Made by a program: the position numbers and the translations under genes. 39,822 nucleotides of DNA, taken from positions 1 to 39,822 of the forward strand of contig JBEKYC010000091.1 of the NCBI GenBank assembly GCA_049511415.1, read 5' to 3'. Positions 1 through 7,954 of the stretch are shown here, one piece after another (the stretch's first letter is position 1; each line of letters begins with the position of its first letter). Under the pieces are notes generated by a model. The model was not told the DNA's origin and ran no database searches. It saw nothing but the letters and a program-made list of their open reading frames with translations. The stretch is from Bog-159 sp049511415 (lineage in GTDB: Bacteria > Acidobacteriota > Terriglobia > Bryobacterales > Bryobacteraceae).

Positions 1-114
1 CGCGTGGAGTTGCTGCGCGCGGAAAAGGATGTTCCGTTCACGGTGGGTGCCGGCGCGGTGGAGTTCACGATTCCACGAGTGCTCGACTACGAGGTGGCGG
101 CGCTGCATTCATAG
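1..114 (+). CDS. C-terminal end of an unidentified protein (5' end outside window)
   Basis: Frame 1 is open from the first base to a TAG at 112-114 and encodes about 37 residues ending in FTIPRVLDYEVAALHS. The alternation of hydrophobic residues and the ending YEVAAL resemble the last beta strands of the C-terminal beta-sandwich found in many bacterial glycoside hydrolases, but this is only a resemblance. The piece is too short to name a family. The next gene starts about 50 bases downstream with its own ribosome binding site, so it need not belong to the same operon. Confidence 0.5.
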   Translation, partial: RVELLRAEKDVPFTVGAGAVEFTIPRVLDYEVAALHS

Positions 115-166
115 GAAGACCGGGATGGGTGCCGAAAAACGCTATTCTCAAGATAAGGAACAGACA

Positions 167-390
167 ATGGAAGTGCACGTCCGTGGAGAACTGGAAGCCA
201 GGCTGACCCACTCGGCCGCCAGGCAGGGGTGCAATCCCGATGAATTGGTGGGGGACGTTTTAGCGCACTATTTCGAGGAAGAAGACCGCTTCGTTGAAGC
301 AGTAAAGCGCGGTGAGGATGCCCTTGGGCGCGGCGAATATCTTAATATGTGCAAGTTGGCCAGGGTCTCAAGCGGTTGATGCAAACCTGA
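167..390 (+). pseudogene. ParD-like antitoxin, frameshifted near its C-terminus
   Basis: An ATG at 167 follows a good AAGGA-type ribosome binding site (about 155-160). It opens a 70-residue frame (stop at 377-379) with the ParD-like pattern: an N-terminal strand MEVHVRGELEARL, helices, then EAVKRGEDALGRGEYL. After GEYL the family normally continues with a HEEVGxRLExLL-type helix. That helix (VQVGQGLKRLMQT, stop at 388-390) is present in another frame, so a small indel at about 345-350 has swapped the ending. The first 60 residues match the intact copy at 740-964 in layout. It may still make a protein with an altered tail. It lies directly before a broken ParE remnant, which supports reading the pair as decayed. 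Confidence 0.65.
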
Positions 391-395
391 GGGAA

Positions 396-613
396 GTGCG
401 CTGGTCGATGCCTGCGGCGCGGCGTAGCACGAAGCATTTATGACGGTTTGCGCCCGTTTGCAGAATTTTCCACGAATGGGAAGGGCTAGCCGCCGCATGC
501 CGGGACGGCGAGAACTGGTTTTTCCACCTTCACCTTACATAGTCGTTTATCAGGTGACGGAACATGCCGTTGAGATTTCGCGCATCTTCCATGGCGCGCA
601 GGACTGGCCGTAG
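396..613 (+). pseudogene. ParE/RelE-family toxin remnant, internal deletion and frameshift
   Basis: The start (from about 396, VRWSMPAARR) matches the beginning of the intact ParE downstream (RIRWTPAAAA). After a frame change, the frame from the ATG at 440 to the TAG at 611-613 gives the typical ParE ending: GRASRRMPGRRELVFPP, then PYIVVYQV, then EISRIFHGAQDWP. The central helices, about 30 residues, are missing. A working ParE toxin needs its N-terminal helical hairpin as well as the C-terminal sheet, so this copy is judged non-functional. It follows the frameshifted antitoxin directly, as toxin genes do in parDE operons. Confidence 0.7.
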
Positions 614-739
614 GATGAATCGGCAAAGCCAGCCGGGTTGCGCAAATCGCGGCCGGCATTGGGCACTCGTTCAGTGCCGCGCATAACGCTGTGGGCCGAC
701 ACCTTGCTTCGGGACCCGTCCTCCCGTATTCTGAACTGT

Positions 740-964
740 ATGGAAGTCCAATTCACGCCGGAACAACAAGCGCAGTTGGCGCGGATCGCCATCAAATCAG
801 GCACCGAGCCTGAACAGTTGGTGAAGGATGCCGCTTTACGCTTGCTTGAGGAAGACGCCGGCTTCCGAGCAGCCGTTCGCGAAGGCATCGCCCAGGCCGA
901 CCGTGGCGAGTTCATCGAAGAAGAAGAAATGGACACCCGTCTCGAGCAGATGTTGCGATCCTGA
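740..964 (+). CDS. ParD-like antitoxin
   Basis: A 74-residue protein beginning MEVQFTPEQQAQLARIA and ending RGEFIEEEEMDTRLEQMLRS. It is a putative antitoxin of a type II toxin-antitoxin pair. The N-terminal strand and helices would form the dimer and DNA-binding part, and the acidic C-terminal helix (EEEEMDTRLEQML) would wrap the toxin. The ATG at 740 was chosen because it aligns with the start of the decayed copy at 167; the open frame runs further upstream to 638 without similarity. The toxin starts 2 bases after its stop, so the two are co-translated. Such pairs usually repress their own promoter; no operator was identified here. Confidence 0.8.
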   Translation: MEVQFTPEQQAQLARIAIKSGTEPEQLVKDAALRLLEEDAGFRAAVREGIAQADRGEFIEEEEMDTRLEQMLRS

Positions 965-966
965 CC

Positions 967-1281
967 ATGCGTATCCGGTGGACGCCCGCCGCCGCCGCGG
1001 ACCTGCAGCAGATCAGCGATTATCTCAAAGAGCACCATCCCCAATATCGCCAGCCCACTATGCGAAAGCTCTTCGAGATTGTCCGGTCATTAAAGCAACA
1101 GCCTCGGCGTGGCCGGCCGGGACGCGAGGAAGGCACCCGAGAAATTCTGTTCCCGCCCCTGCCCTATGTCGCCGTCTATCGCATCAAGGAACAGACCATC
1201 GAAGTCCTGCGCGTCTATCACGGCGCACAGGAGCGGCCTAATCTCGTCGAGCCGAAAATAGCTCCGGGTTCTTCCGTCTGA
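967..1281 (+). CDS. ParE/RelE-family toxin
   Basis: A 104-residue protein with the full ParE/RelE layout: N-terminal RIRWTPAAAADLQQISDYL (strand plus first helix), a second helix, the conserved GRPGREEGTREILFPPLPYVAVYRI segment (split here as GRPGREEGTRE and ILFPPLPYVAVYRI), and EVLRVYHGAQERP near the end. ParE-type members poison DNA gyrase and RelE-type members cut mRNA on the ribosome; the sequence alone does not decide between them. The last 15 residues or so after HGAQERP extend past the usual end of the family. It starts 2 bases after the antitoxin stop. The intact pair sits just downstream of a decayed version of the same pair. Confidence 0.85.
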   Translation: MRIRWTPAAAADLQQISDYLKEHHPQYRQPTMRKLFEIVRSLKQQPRRGRPGREEGTREILFPPLPYVAVYRIKEQTIEVLRVYHGAQERPNLVEPKIAPGSSV

Positions 1282-1508
1282 CCAGCGCCTCTATCGTGGT
1301 CGCGCCGCTGGCGAGATCTATGACCTCGCTCGCCAAAATTGCAAGGCCGCCCGCCACGTTGCCGACCTCCGGTATCGCCCGCAGTTTGGCGTTCCGCAGC
1401 AACAACGTACATCATTTTCCCGTCTGCCTGTACATAGGAGGGCAATAGCCCGTATCGTTCCTTAACGGTTTCCAGCGCTTCGGTGAGCGTCAGAATCCCC
1501 GTACCCCT
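1282..1508. other. Gene-free stretch, possible minus-strand remnant
   Basis: No convincing gene is present. On the minus strand, two short stretches look protein-like but lie in different frames: LTEALETVKERYGLLPSYVQ (from about 1490 leftwards) and AIPEVGNVAGGLAILASEVI (around 1300-1370). A stop codon separates the second frame from the first, so if they ever formed one gene it is now broken. I do not recognise the family. Confidence 0.3.
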
Positions 1509-2105
1509 TCACTTCTTAACGTAGATTGAGGTCAGCCCGTCCTTCGGCCACGTAAGATGACGGACCGCGCTGACGCTCTGGGCTTGTTCTAGGAAGGTCG
1601 CCTCCAGAGTGTAGTCCTTGAAGCGCCAATAGTACCGGCTTTCTTTCGGCCAGACGACGGGCACGTTGGGCTCCGTTCCTTTCTCCAAGGGGTCGCTTTC
1701 GATCTTGGCCGGCTTCCCCAGCCTTTTCAAGATACTCTCCTTATTGTCGGTCAACTTGACCCCCTCAACGATCTGACCCGAATAAACCAGGAAGCCCTCA
1801 TAATCGCAGAATGTGGGAAGCGCAACGCCGAATAGTTTGCCATGGTCGAATCTGCCAACGATCCCAGAAGAGTAGTACCATTCCACCGTAACGTCGTTCG
1901 ATGGCTGGTGCCCAGCTAGCGGGGGCGGGGCTTGCTCAACAAAGCTCTCATCAGGCCGCCCGAGAATTCTGTGGACATCTTCGGATGATGAGCCAATCGC
2001 TATCGGTAACCTATAAGAAGGCGGTCTGTCTGCACAGCTCAGGGTTGAAAGCAAAAGTCCGAGCGGGAGCAACGAGAACGCCCTCCTTCGGTTCAACCGG
2101 CACAT
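1509..2105 (-). CDS. Putative lipoprotein with two BamE/SmpA-like modules
   Basis: From the ATG at 2105 the protein is 198 residues. The first part is a basic stretch (MCRLNRRR) and a hydrophobic core ending at LSTLSC, a reasonable though not perfect lipobox. Two segments have the SmpA/OmlA (BamE-like) pattern 'IxxGxSxxDVxxxLGxP': IAIGSSSEDVHRILGRPDES and KLTDNKESILKRLGKPAKIE, each followed by beta-rich sequence. Such folds act in protein-protein contacts at the envelope. The open frame runs on to 2201, but that would overlap the upstream gene. The ATG at 2105 lies 9 bases after that gene's TAA and has AAGGCGG just before it. Its exact role is unknown. Confidence 0.6.
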   Translation of the reverse strand: MCRLNRRRAFSLLPLGLLLSTLSCADRPPSYRLPIAIGSSSEDVHRILGRPDESFVEQAPPPLAGHQPSNDVTVEWYYSSGIVGRFDHGKLFGVALPTFCDYEGFLVYSGQIVEGVKLTDNKESILKRLGKPAKIESDPLEKGTEPNVPVVWPKESRYYWRFKDYTLEATFLEQAQSVSAVRHLTWPKDGLTSIYVKK

Positions 2106-2113
2106 TCCGCCTT

Positions 2114-2569
2114 TTACAAGATTTCCCAGCCCCATAACAGATACCCGAACATGAAGCAAAGCAAGCTTGACAATCCGAGTGCGAAGATCGTTGAATACCA
2201 ACTAAGCGTGTAGCTCCTCATGTTCTGAGCGTGTTCATCGTACCGCCAAAGCAAAAGCGCGCAAAACGAAACGCCGAAGAAGATACTCCAGGCCAACAGG
2301 AGCTTCGCATCGCTCGCGACCGGAACACCAGCTATGTGGTTGCCGCCGCCGAATGCTATCGAAGCGGCGGCGACTGTCACCAACAGCTGCGTCACTCCAA
2401 TATAATGCTTCAAAAGGGACTCGAACGTGGCGGTTTCTGCCGATTTCGGCAACGCCGGATTACCTGGATCGGCGCGAAAACAATCCTGCGGGTCGAAGAA
2501 GAACGGACTCTTCGGGTGTTGCCTGTGCGCGCGCCAAAACAACAACCACAGACCGCCGAACATGCTCAC
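2114..2569 (-). CDS. Small polytopic membrane protein, unknown function
   Basis: About 151 residues, starting at GTG 2569 or ATG 2563. There is a hydrophobic N-terminal segment (MFGGLWLLFW) and three clear membrane spans: YIGVTQLLVTVAAASIAFGG, LLLAWSIFFGVSFCALLLW and WYSTIFALGLSSLLCFMFGY. A polar loop of about 35 residues follows the first segment. I recognise no catalytic motif or family. Its stop codon is 9 bases before the BamE-like lipoprotein gene, so the two probably form one transcript and may act together at the envelope. Confidence 0.65.
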   Translation of the reverse strand: MSMFGGLWLLFWRAHRQHPKSPFFFDPQDCFRADPGNPALPKSAETATFESLLKHYIGVTQLLVTVAAASIAFGGGNHIAGVPVASDAKLLLAWSIFFGVSFCALLLWRYDEHAQNMRSYTLSWYSTIFALGLSSLLCFMFGYLLWGWEIL

Positions 2570-2590
2570 GAGAGAAAAGCAAAAGCTTCA

Positions 2591-2686
2591 TCACTTGACG
2601 TAGTCCCGAATCCCATCTTCTCGTATCTTGGCCACAACCGCATCATAACGTCCTTTGCTTTTTTTGCCCGCCCTGCTCTGAGTCAC
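2591..2686 (-). CDS. Possible 31-residue small protein upstream of the membrane protein
   Basis: A short minus-strand frame from GTG 2686 to a TGA at 2591-2593 encodes a basic small protein ending GRYDAVVAKIREDGIRDYVK. The helix-like, protein-like ending and its position just before the membrane-protein gene are the only support. There is no clear ribosome binding site, and it may be the tail of a lost gene. Confidence 0.22.
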   Translation of the reverse strand: MTQSRAGKKSKGRYDAVVAKIREDGIRDYVK

Positions 2687-2808
2687 ATCGCTGAGCGGGC
2701 ATGGGACGACCCAGCCCGGCCGTCTTAAGCTTGCATGGGTCCCCGCGAAGCGAGCGCCACGCAAAGACTCGCGCCCCCAATGCCATAATAAGAAATAGCC
2801 GCCCCGCC

Positions 2809-3471
2809 ATGATTGAAGTCCGCGCCCTCACCAAAACCATCGACACGGGAACGCATCGCGTGGACATCCTGAAAGGCATCGACCTGGAAATCCCGCGCGG
2901 CCAGTTCGCCGCCATCATGGGACCGTCGGGCAGCGGCAAGAGCACACTACTGGGACTGCTGGCCGGGCTCGACACGCCCACCTCCGGCAAAATCTTTCTG
3001 GATGGCCAGGAAATCACCGGCCTCAAAGAAGATGCACTGGCGGTCGTGCGCGGCCACAAGATCGGCTTCGTGTTCCAGTCTTACCACCTGATCTCCACCC
3101 TGACCGCCGAAGAGAACGTGCTGCTGCCCGTGGAACTCAACGGCAACGGCAGCGGTGATGGCACGGCACGCGCGCGCGAGCTGCTGAATCGTGTCGGGCT
3201 CGCCGACCGGCGCGATCACTACCCCGTGCAACTTTCCGGCGGCGAGCAGCAGCGCGTGGCGCTGGCCCGCGCCTTCATGGTGCGCCCGCCGATCCTGATG
3301 GCCGACGAGCCCACCGGCAACCTCGATTCCGAAAACGGCCGCATCGTGCTCGATCTGCTCCTGGCCCTCAATCGCCAGGAAGGCACTACGCTGGTGCTGG
3401 TGACCCACGATCGGGAACTGGCCGCCAACGCCGACCGCCGCATTCAGTTGCGCGATGGCCGGATCGCATGA
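2809..3471 (+). CDS. ABC transporter ATP-binding protein (LolD/YbbA/MacB-type)
   Basis: A 220-residue ATPase that powers an FtsX-type permease. All hallmarks are present: Walker A GPSGSGKST (38-46), Q-loop VFQ (Q90), ABC signature LSGGEQQR (142-149), Walker B ILMADE (162-167), D-loop and H-loop histidine (H200). The spacing and the phrases SYHLISTLTAEENVLLP and ADEPTGNLD are typical of the LolD/YbbA/MacB group, which moves or extracts envelope lipids and lipoproteins rather than importing solutes. The ATG at 2809 (MIEVRALTK) is preferred; the frame extends upstream to 2701 without family similarity. It overlaps the permease gene by 4 bases (ATGA), so the two are translationally coupled. Confidence 0.9.
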   Translation: MIEVRALTKTIDTGTHRVDILKGIDLEIPRGQFAAIMGPSGSGKSTLLGLLAGLDTPTSGKIFLDGQEITGLKEDALAVVRGHKIGFVFQSYHLISTLTAEENVLLPVELNGNGSGDGTARARELLNRVGLADRRDHYPVQLSGGEQQRVALARAFMVRPPILMADEPTGNLDSENGRIVLDLLLALNRQEGTTLVLVTHDRELAANADRRIQLRDGRIA

Positions 3472-6035
3472 AAACAAAACCATCAGCCACTGTTTTGATG
3501 GCCGCCCGCGACCTCCGCTCTTCCCCCGCCAAATTCCTCTTCGTGATCCTGGCCGTCGCCGTCGGCGTCGGCGCGCTCACCGGCGTGCGCTCCTTCAGCC
3601 GCGCCTTCCATAATTTGCTGCTCACGCAGGCACGCACCCTGATGGCCGGCGACGTTTCCCTGCGCGTCTTCGCGCAGCCGGCGCAGTCCCAGATCGCTAC
3701 GCTCGACGATCTGGCAAAACGCGGCATCCGCCAAACCGTCATCACCGAAACGCTCACCATGGCGAACACGGCAGCCACGCCGGACCCCGTACTGGTTTCC
3801 GTCAAAGCCGTCGATCCGGCGGTCTATCCTTTTTATGGCGCCGTCAAGCTGGACCCGCCCGGCAGCCTGCGCGCCACCCTCGATAACCAGTCCGCCGCGG
3901 TTTCCGATGACCTGCTCATCCGCCTCAAGGCGCGCGTGGGCGACAACCTGCGTCTGGGCGGCCAGGATTTCCGTATCGCGGCTTTGCTAGTCTCCGAACC
4001 CGACCGCATGACCGGCAGCCTCAACATCGGCCCACGCGTGATGGTCAGCCGCTCCGGCCTTGACCGCACCGGCCTCATCAGTCTGGGCAGCCGTGCCGCG
4101 CAGCGTTATCTGTTCCTCCTGCCGCCCGAGGGCCCCGGCGTGGAACAGGTGCGCAACATCCTGAAACAAGCCTTTCCCGAAGGCCAGATCGCGGACTACC
4201 GCGAGACGCATCCCATCATCACCCGCGGCCTGGACCGCTCCACCACGTTTCTCAGCCTCATCAGCCTGATCGCCCTGATCGTCGGCGCGCTGGGCGTGGC
4301 CACGGCCATGCACGCGCATTTGCAACAGAAGATGGACACCATCGCCATCCTGAAATGCCTGGGTGCGCGCTCCGGCCAGGTGACCCGGATTTATTTAGTG
4401 CAGACGCTGGCCCTGGGCCTGGCGGGCGGACTGCTCGGTATCGCATTCGGTACGCTGGTGCAGCGCGCCTTTCCGGTGCTGATCGGCCGCTTTTTCCCCG
4501 TGCAACCGCGGATGGGCTTGGATCTGGTGCCCGCCGCGCAGGGGCTGGCCATCGGCATCCTGACAACGCTCCTATTCACTCTGCCCGCGTTGCTGGGCAT
4601 ACGCGAAATTCGCCCTGCCGTGATCTTCCGCCGCGAAATGACGGAGTCGCGCGGCGACTGGCTGAAGCGCTGGAGTCGTTCGCGCCAGGCCATCGCCACT
4701 GCCTCGGCTATCCTTGTGGGCATCGGGTTGATCGCCGCCTGGCTGGGCGGCAACACGCTGCACGACTCGTTGCGCATCGGCGCGTATTTCGCCGGCGGGC
4801 TGCTGGTCAGCCTCATCGTCATCGCCGCCGTAGCCTGGTTCTTGCTGCGCGGCCTGCGGGCCATCGTGCGCGGATCGGGCCGCGTCCTGCCGGCAATGGT
4901 GCGCCAGGGCGTCGCCAACCTGTACCGGCCCGGCAACCATGCCCAGACCGTGCTGGTCACGCTGGGCACCGGCGTCATGTTCACGCTTACGGTTTACCTG
5001 GTGCAGCACGCCGTGCTCAACGAGATGATGCAGAACGCTCCGCCCGGCATGCCCAATGTCTTTCTGCTGGATATCCCCGGCCCGCAGCGCCAGGCGCTAA
5101 TGGACCTCCTGAAGCAGCAGAAAGGTATCGAGGCCGCGCCGGACGTTCTCTCCTCGGTGGCGCTGCGCCTCGCCTCCATCGACGGCGTGCCAGTCGAAAA
5201 ATTGAAGCTGCACGAATTCGGCCGCCGCTTCCTGCGCACTCGCTCCGTCACCACCGCGTCCGCCCGTCCGCACGAAACCGAGATCCTCAGCGGCGCATGG
5301 TGGGACGGCCGGCCCGCCACACCGCAAGTCTGCGCATCGGAAGAAGCCGCGCGCATCCTGCATTTGAAAGCCGGCATGACGCTGGTGTGGAGTAGCGCCT
5401 GGGGACCAAACTTCCCATCGCGCCTGGCCTGCATCCAACGCACCGATTCCGTCCGCATGTTCGCGCGCTTCGAATTCATCTTCAGCCCGGGCAGCCTCGA
5501 AGGCTTTCCGGCCATCTACTACGGCAGCCTCCGCGTGAAGCCGCGCGATGTGGCCGCCGTGCAGCGCGCGGTGTACCAGAAGATGCCCACCATCACCGTC
5601 ATCAATATGGCGGACGTGCTCGAAATCGTGCAGCAGGTGGTGGATCAGATCGCTCTGGTGGTCCGGTTCATGTCGGCATTCACCATCGTCGCGGGCGCCA
5701 TCATTCTGGCCTCCAGTGTTGCCGGCACGCGCTTCCGGCGGGTTCGCGAAGTCGTCATTTTGAAAACGCTCGGCGCTACCCGGCGGCGTGTGGCCGGCAT
5801 TTTTTCGATGGAGTTCCTGGTCCTGGGTGCATCCGCCGGACTGCTGGGCAGTTCGCTGGCCACCGGCTTCGCCGCCATCGTGGTGAAGCGGCTGATGAAG
5901 GCCGACTTCCACTTCGATCCCGCGGCCGGCTTGTTCTCCATCGCCCTCACTGCCCTGGTCGCCGTCGCCGCCGGATGGCTGGCCAGCTATCGCATTCTGG
6001 GCCAAAAGCCGCTCGAAGTCCTGCGTGACGAATGA
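3468..6035 (+). CDS. FtsX-family ABC permease (YbbP-like)
   Basis: An 855-residue membrane protein made of two FtsX-type halves. It has one membrane span near the N-terminus (residues about 20-40), a periplasmic domain, a cluster of spans from about 260 to 380 (starting FLSLISLIALIVGALGVAT), two spans around 400-460, a second periplasmic region, and three C-terminal spans from about 720 onwards. Both halves carry the conserved cytoplasmic motif: AILKCLGARSGQV and VILKTLGATRRRV. This two-repeat layout and length fit the YbbP-like permease group, partner of YbbA-like ATPases. The ATG overlaps the ATPase stop, and its own stop overlaps the next gene, so three genes form one coupled unit. The substrate is unknown. 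Confidence 0.88.
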   Translation: MKTKPSATVLMAARDLRSSPAKFLFVILAVAVGVGALTGVRSFSRAFHNLLLTQARTLMAGDVSLRVFAQPAQSQIATLDDLAKRGIRQTVITETLTMANTAATPDPVLVSVKAVDPAVYPFYGAVKLDPPGSLRATLDNQSAAVSDDLLIRLKARVGDNLRLGGQDFRIAALLVSEPDRMTGSLNIGPRVMVSRSGLDRTGLISLGSRAAQRYLFLLPPEGPGVEQVRNILKQAFPEGQIADYRETHPIITRGLDRSTTFLSLISLIALIVGALGVATAMHAHLQQKMDTIAILKCLGARSGQVTRIYLVQTLALGLAGGLLGIAFGTLVQRAFPVLIGRFFPVQPRMGLDLVPAAQGLAIGILTTLLFTLPALLGIREIRPAVIFRREMTESRGDWLKRWSRSRQAIATASAILVGIGLIAAWLGGNTLHDSLRIGAYFAGGLLVSLIVIAAVAWFLLRGLRAIVRGSGRVLPAMVRQGVANLYRPGNHAQTVLVTLGTGVMFTLTVYLVQHAVLNEMMQNAPPGMPNVFLLDIPGPQRQALMDLLKQQKGIEAAPDVLSSVALRLASIDGVPVEKLKLHEFGRRFLRTRSVTTASARPHETEILSGAWWDGRPATPQVCASEEAARILHLKAGMTLVWSSAWGPNFPSRLACIQRTDSVRMFARFEFIFSPGSLEGFPAIYYGSLRVKPRDVAAVQRAVYQKMPTITVINMADVLEIVQQVVDQIALVVRFMSAFTIVAGAIILASSVAGTRFRRVREVVILKTLGATRRRVAGIFSMEFLVLGASAGLLGSSLATGFAAIVVKRLMKADFHFDPAAGLFSIALTALVAVAAGWLASYRILGQKPLEVLRDE

Positions 6036-6934
6036 TGCGCGACTACCTGCTCTCGCTCCCCGAACGCGTCCTTCGATCCATGAGCGCGCTGAGTGCCGGC
6101 CTGCTGCGCGAGTTGAGCGAAGTGGCCCTGCCGCGCGCCGTGCGCCGCACGCGGCTTTACACCGAACTGGTCGAAAACACCTTGCGCTTCCTCATCGAAA
6201 ACGTGGGACAGGTGGAAGGCGCTTATCCGCCGCAAGGCCACCTGGCGGATAATTTCGCCATGCGGCGCTTCGCCGGCAACGGCGTAGAATTGGTCGGCCT
6301 GCTGACGTTTGGCGCATCGCCGGTCTGGGTGCTGGCGGCCCTCGCCGACATCTCCGGCGCCGGCGGACAATTAATTCGCGAGATCGCGCAGAGCCTTAAA
6401 GAAGAAGGCCTGCTGGCGGCCGGCGCGAACTACGAAACCATCCCGCAACTGCTCGATGGTCTGGAGGCCGCCGCCGGGCGGCTGGCGCAGACGGCCAATA
6501 CCCCGCCGATCGACGTCGCCGACCTGCGCCAGGAATGGCTCGATCTGCGCCGCGAAGCGGCCCGTATCCCGCCGCCGTCGCTGCCTTCGCCGGATGCCTT
6601 GCGGCGCAGCTGGGAGGATTTGAAAATCACCGCCGCGACCGAAGGCCGGCCCGTGTTTCAGGTGTCCACGCTGATGGCGTTATCGGCCATCAGCCAGATT
6701 CCGTCCAATCTGTTGTGGCTCTCGCGCTGCGCCAAAGGCGCGGCCCGCCGCACCGGCCAGATCTTCGCCGGAGTGCTGCTGGATCATTACAGCGCGGCCA
6801 CGAAAGAGATTCGCGACACCGGTTTCGCGGCCTACTGGATGCGCGAATTTCGTCCGTACCTGAAAGCCGCCGCCGCGCAGTTTTCGCCCCGGCGCGTCAC
6901 GCTGACCGAGCGCCTCCTCAAGCGAAGTTCTTAG
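6032..6934 (+). CDS. Unknown protein coupled to an FtsX-type ABC transporter
   Basis: A 300-residue protein whose ATG overlaps the permease stop by 4 bases. I do not recognise the family. Features visible: an amphipathic N-terminal region, a hydrophobic segment at about 88-105 (LVGLLTFGASPVWVLAALAD), an Ala/Pro-rich central region (about 150-190), and a second moderately hydrophobic segment (VFQVSTLMALSAISQIPSNL). The C-terminus is basic. There is no signal peptide. Gene coupling suggests a membrane-associated accessory of the ABC transporter, which is inference only. Its stop is 7 bases from the stop of the convergent RES-toxin gene. Confidence 0.75.
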   Translation: MMRDYLLSLPERVLRSMSALSAGLLRELSEVALPRAVRRTRLYTELVENTLRFLIENVGQVEGAYPPQGHLADNFAMRRFAGNGVELVGLLTFGASPVWVLAALADISGAGGQLIREIAQSLKEEGLLAAGANYETIPQLLDGLEAAAGRLAQTANTPPIDVADLRQEWLDLRREAARIPPPSLPSPDALRRSWEDLKITAATEGRPVFQVSTLMALSAISQIPSNLLWLSRCAKGAARRTGQIFAGVLLDHYSAATKEIRDTGFAAYWMREFRPYLKAAAAQFSPRRVTLTERLLKRSS

Positions 6935-6941
6935 CTGGCGG

Positions 6942-7418
6942 TCACGTCCCGCCCCACAGCCGCGCATCCCAACGCACCGGCGACGGCTCGCTGGCCCTGA
7001 CGCGCGCAAAATCGGCGTGTTCCTGGTTGATCAGAATATTACGCTCCACCCGCGTGACCACCGACGGAACGATAAGCACCGCCGTGCGCCGTTCGTCATA
7101 CCAGCGATCACCAAAGGCGCGGCTGGCCGCATAGGACGGTGCGTCCCACTGGGGCAGGTCCGCAGGCCCCATCTCCTCGATCTGCAACCCGGCGGGAATA
7201 TCGATCCGGATGTAGCCTTGCCTCCGCGGAACGCTGCCCGATGCATGCACCAGGATCTCCAGCAAGGCGCCCGCATAGGTTTCGGCTGCGTAAATGATCC
7301 GCCGTCCTGGGGAATTCCAACGCGCGCCGTGCAGCATGGCCCCTGTGCCGTCGAAAACGGCGTGACGCATGTCGGCGATGCGGAATGCGGCGAGCGCCGA
7401 CCTAAGCCGGGAGACCAT
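6942..7418 (-). CDS. RES-domain toxin of a RES/Xre toxin-antitoxin pair
   Basis: A 158-residue RES-domain protein; the known members degrade NAD+ and arrest growth. The pattern is clear: FRIADMRHAVFDGTGAMLHG, then ARWNSPGRRIIYAAE, then GALLEILVHASG, and QWDAPSYAASRAFGDRW. The conserved Arg, Tyr and Glu of the family are all seen (RW, IYAAET, LLEIL). The ATG at 7418 (MVSRLRSALAAFRI) is preferred because the RES fold begins there; it overlaps the antitoxin coding region by 17 bases, which fits an antitoxin-first coupled pair. The frame remains open to 7478 but inside the antitoxin gene. Confidence 0.87.
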   Translation of the reverse strand: MVSRLRSALAAFRIADMRHAVFDGTGAMLHGARWNSPGRRIIYAAETYAGALLEILVHASGSVPRRQGYIRIDIPAGLQIEEMGPADLPQWDAPSYAASRAFGDRWYDERRTAVLIVPSVVTRVERNILINQEHADFARVRASEPSPVRWDARLWGGT

Positions 7419-7845
7419 AGACGATGCGCGCCATGACTTCCTCGGCTTGCCGCGCGCCCAATTCTGTGAGCGCGGCATCCAGGGGAGTCTTACCCGCCAT
7501 CTCCGGATGACGCGTGGTCAGAAATCGCCGCGCCTGTTCGCGGTCCTGCCACACGTCTTCGGCCATCGCCACTACCCGCGCCAGCCGCTCCGTGCGTTCG
7601 CTCTCCGCGCGACTGAGCCGCGTCCGCCGCCGTTTGTAGGTGCCCTCCGGAACTACCCGGTGCATCATCAGCCGCTGTTCGGCCGCATCCGAAAACACAT
7701 GCCGCACCACATTGCGCAGAGTGGACTTGGGCAGCCCTCTCTCGACCGCATCGTCGAGTTCCATCAGCGAATCGACGGACCGCCCCAAAACACGGCGGCC
7801 GCCCAGAATCTCTCCCACTTGTCGCGGTTCCAGCATCGGTATCAT
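7402..7845 (-). CDS. Xre/MbcA/ParS-type antitoxin
   Basis: A 147-residue protein with an N-terminal helical region and a C-terminal toxin-binding domain of the MbcA/ParS/Xre type: ERLARVVAMAEDVWQDREQA, the phrase RRFLTTRHPEMAGKTPLDAAL, and a final helix ending at YGLPA. In this family the C-terminal end inserts into the RES active site. The ATG at 7845 is followed by ATACCG and preceded by AGGATAT. It lies directly upstream of the RES toxin and overlaps it by 17 bases. These pairs usually repress their own promoter; the sequence TATAAT overlaps the start codon region, but a separate operator was not identified. Confidence 0.87.
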   Translation of the reverse strand: MIPMLEPRQVGEILGGRRVLGRSVDSLMELDDAVERGLPKSTLRNVVRHVFSDAAEQRLMMHRVVPEGTYKRRRTRLSRAESERTERLARVVAMAEDVWQDREQARRFLTTRHPEMAGKTPLDAALTELGARQAEEVMARIVYGLPA

Positions 7846-7954
7846 TATATCCTGATTTCAACATCAGATGATCCAGGGTCTAAAGTTTCGCATCCCCGCT
7901 TGCCGCGCCGTCCCCGCGGGAGTATAGTCAGTAAAGCACCCAAAGGAGGGTTGA

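Noticed and set aside
1218..1445. Minus-strand 75-codon frame after ParE
   Set aside because: Overlaps the ParE 3' end and has low-complexity Arg/Gly-rich sequence; only a neighbouring frame shows protein-like pieces.
7490..7864. Second minus-strand frame over the Xre antitoxin
   Set aside because: Shadow frame; the 7402-7845 frame carries the family pattern and the toxin overlap.
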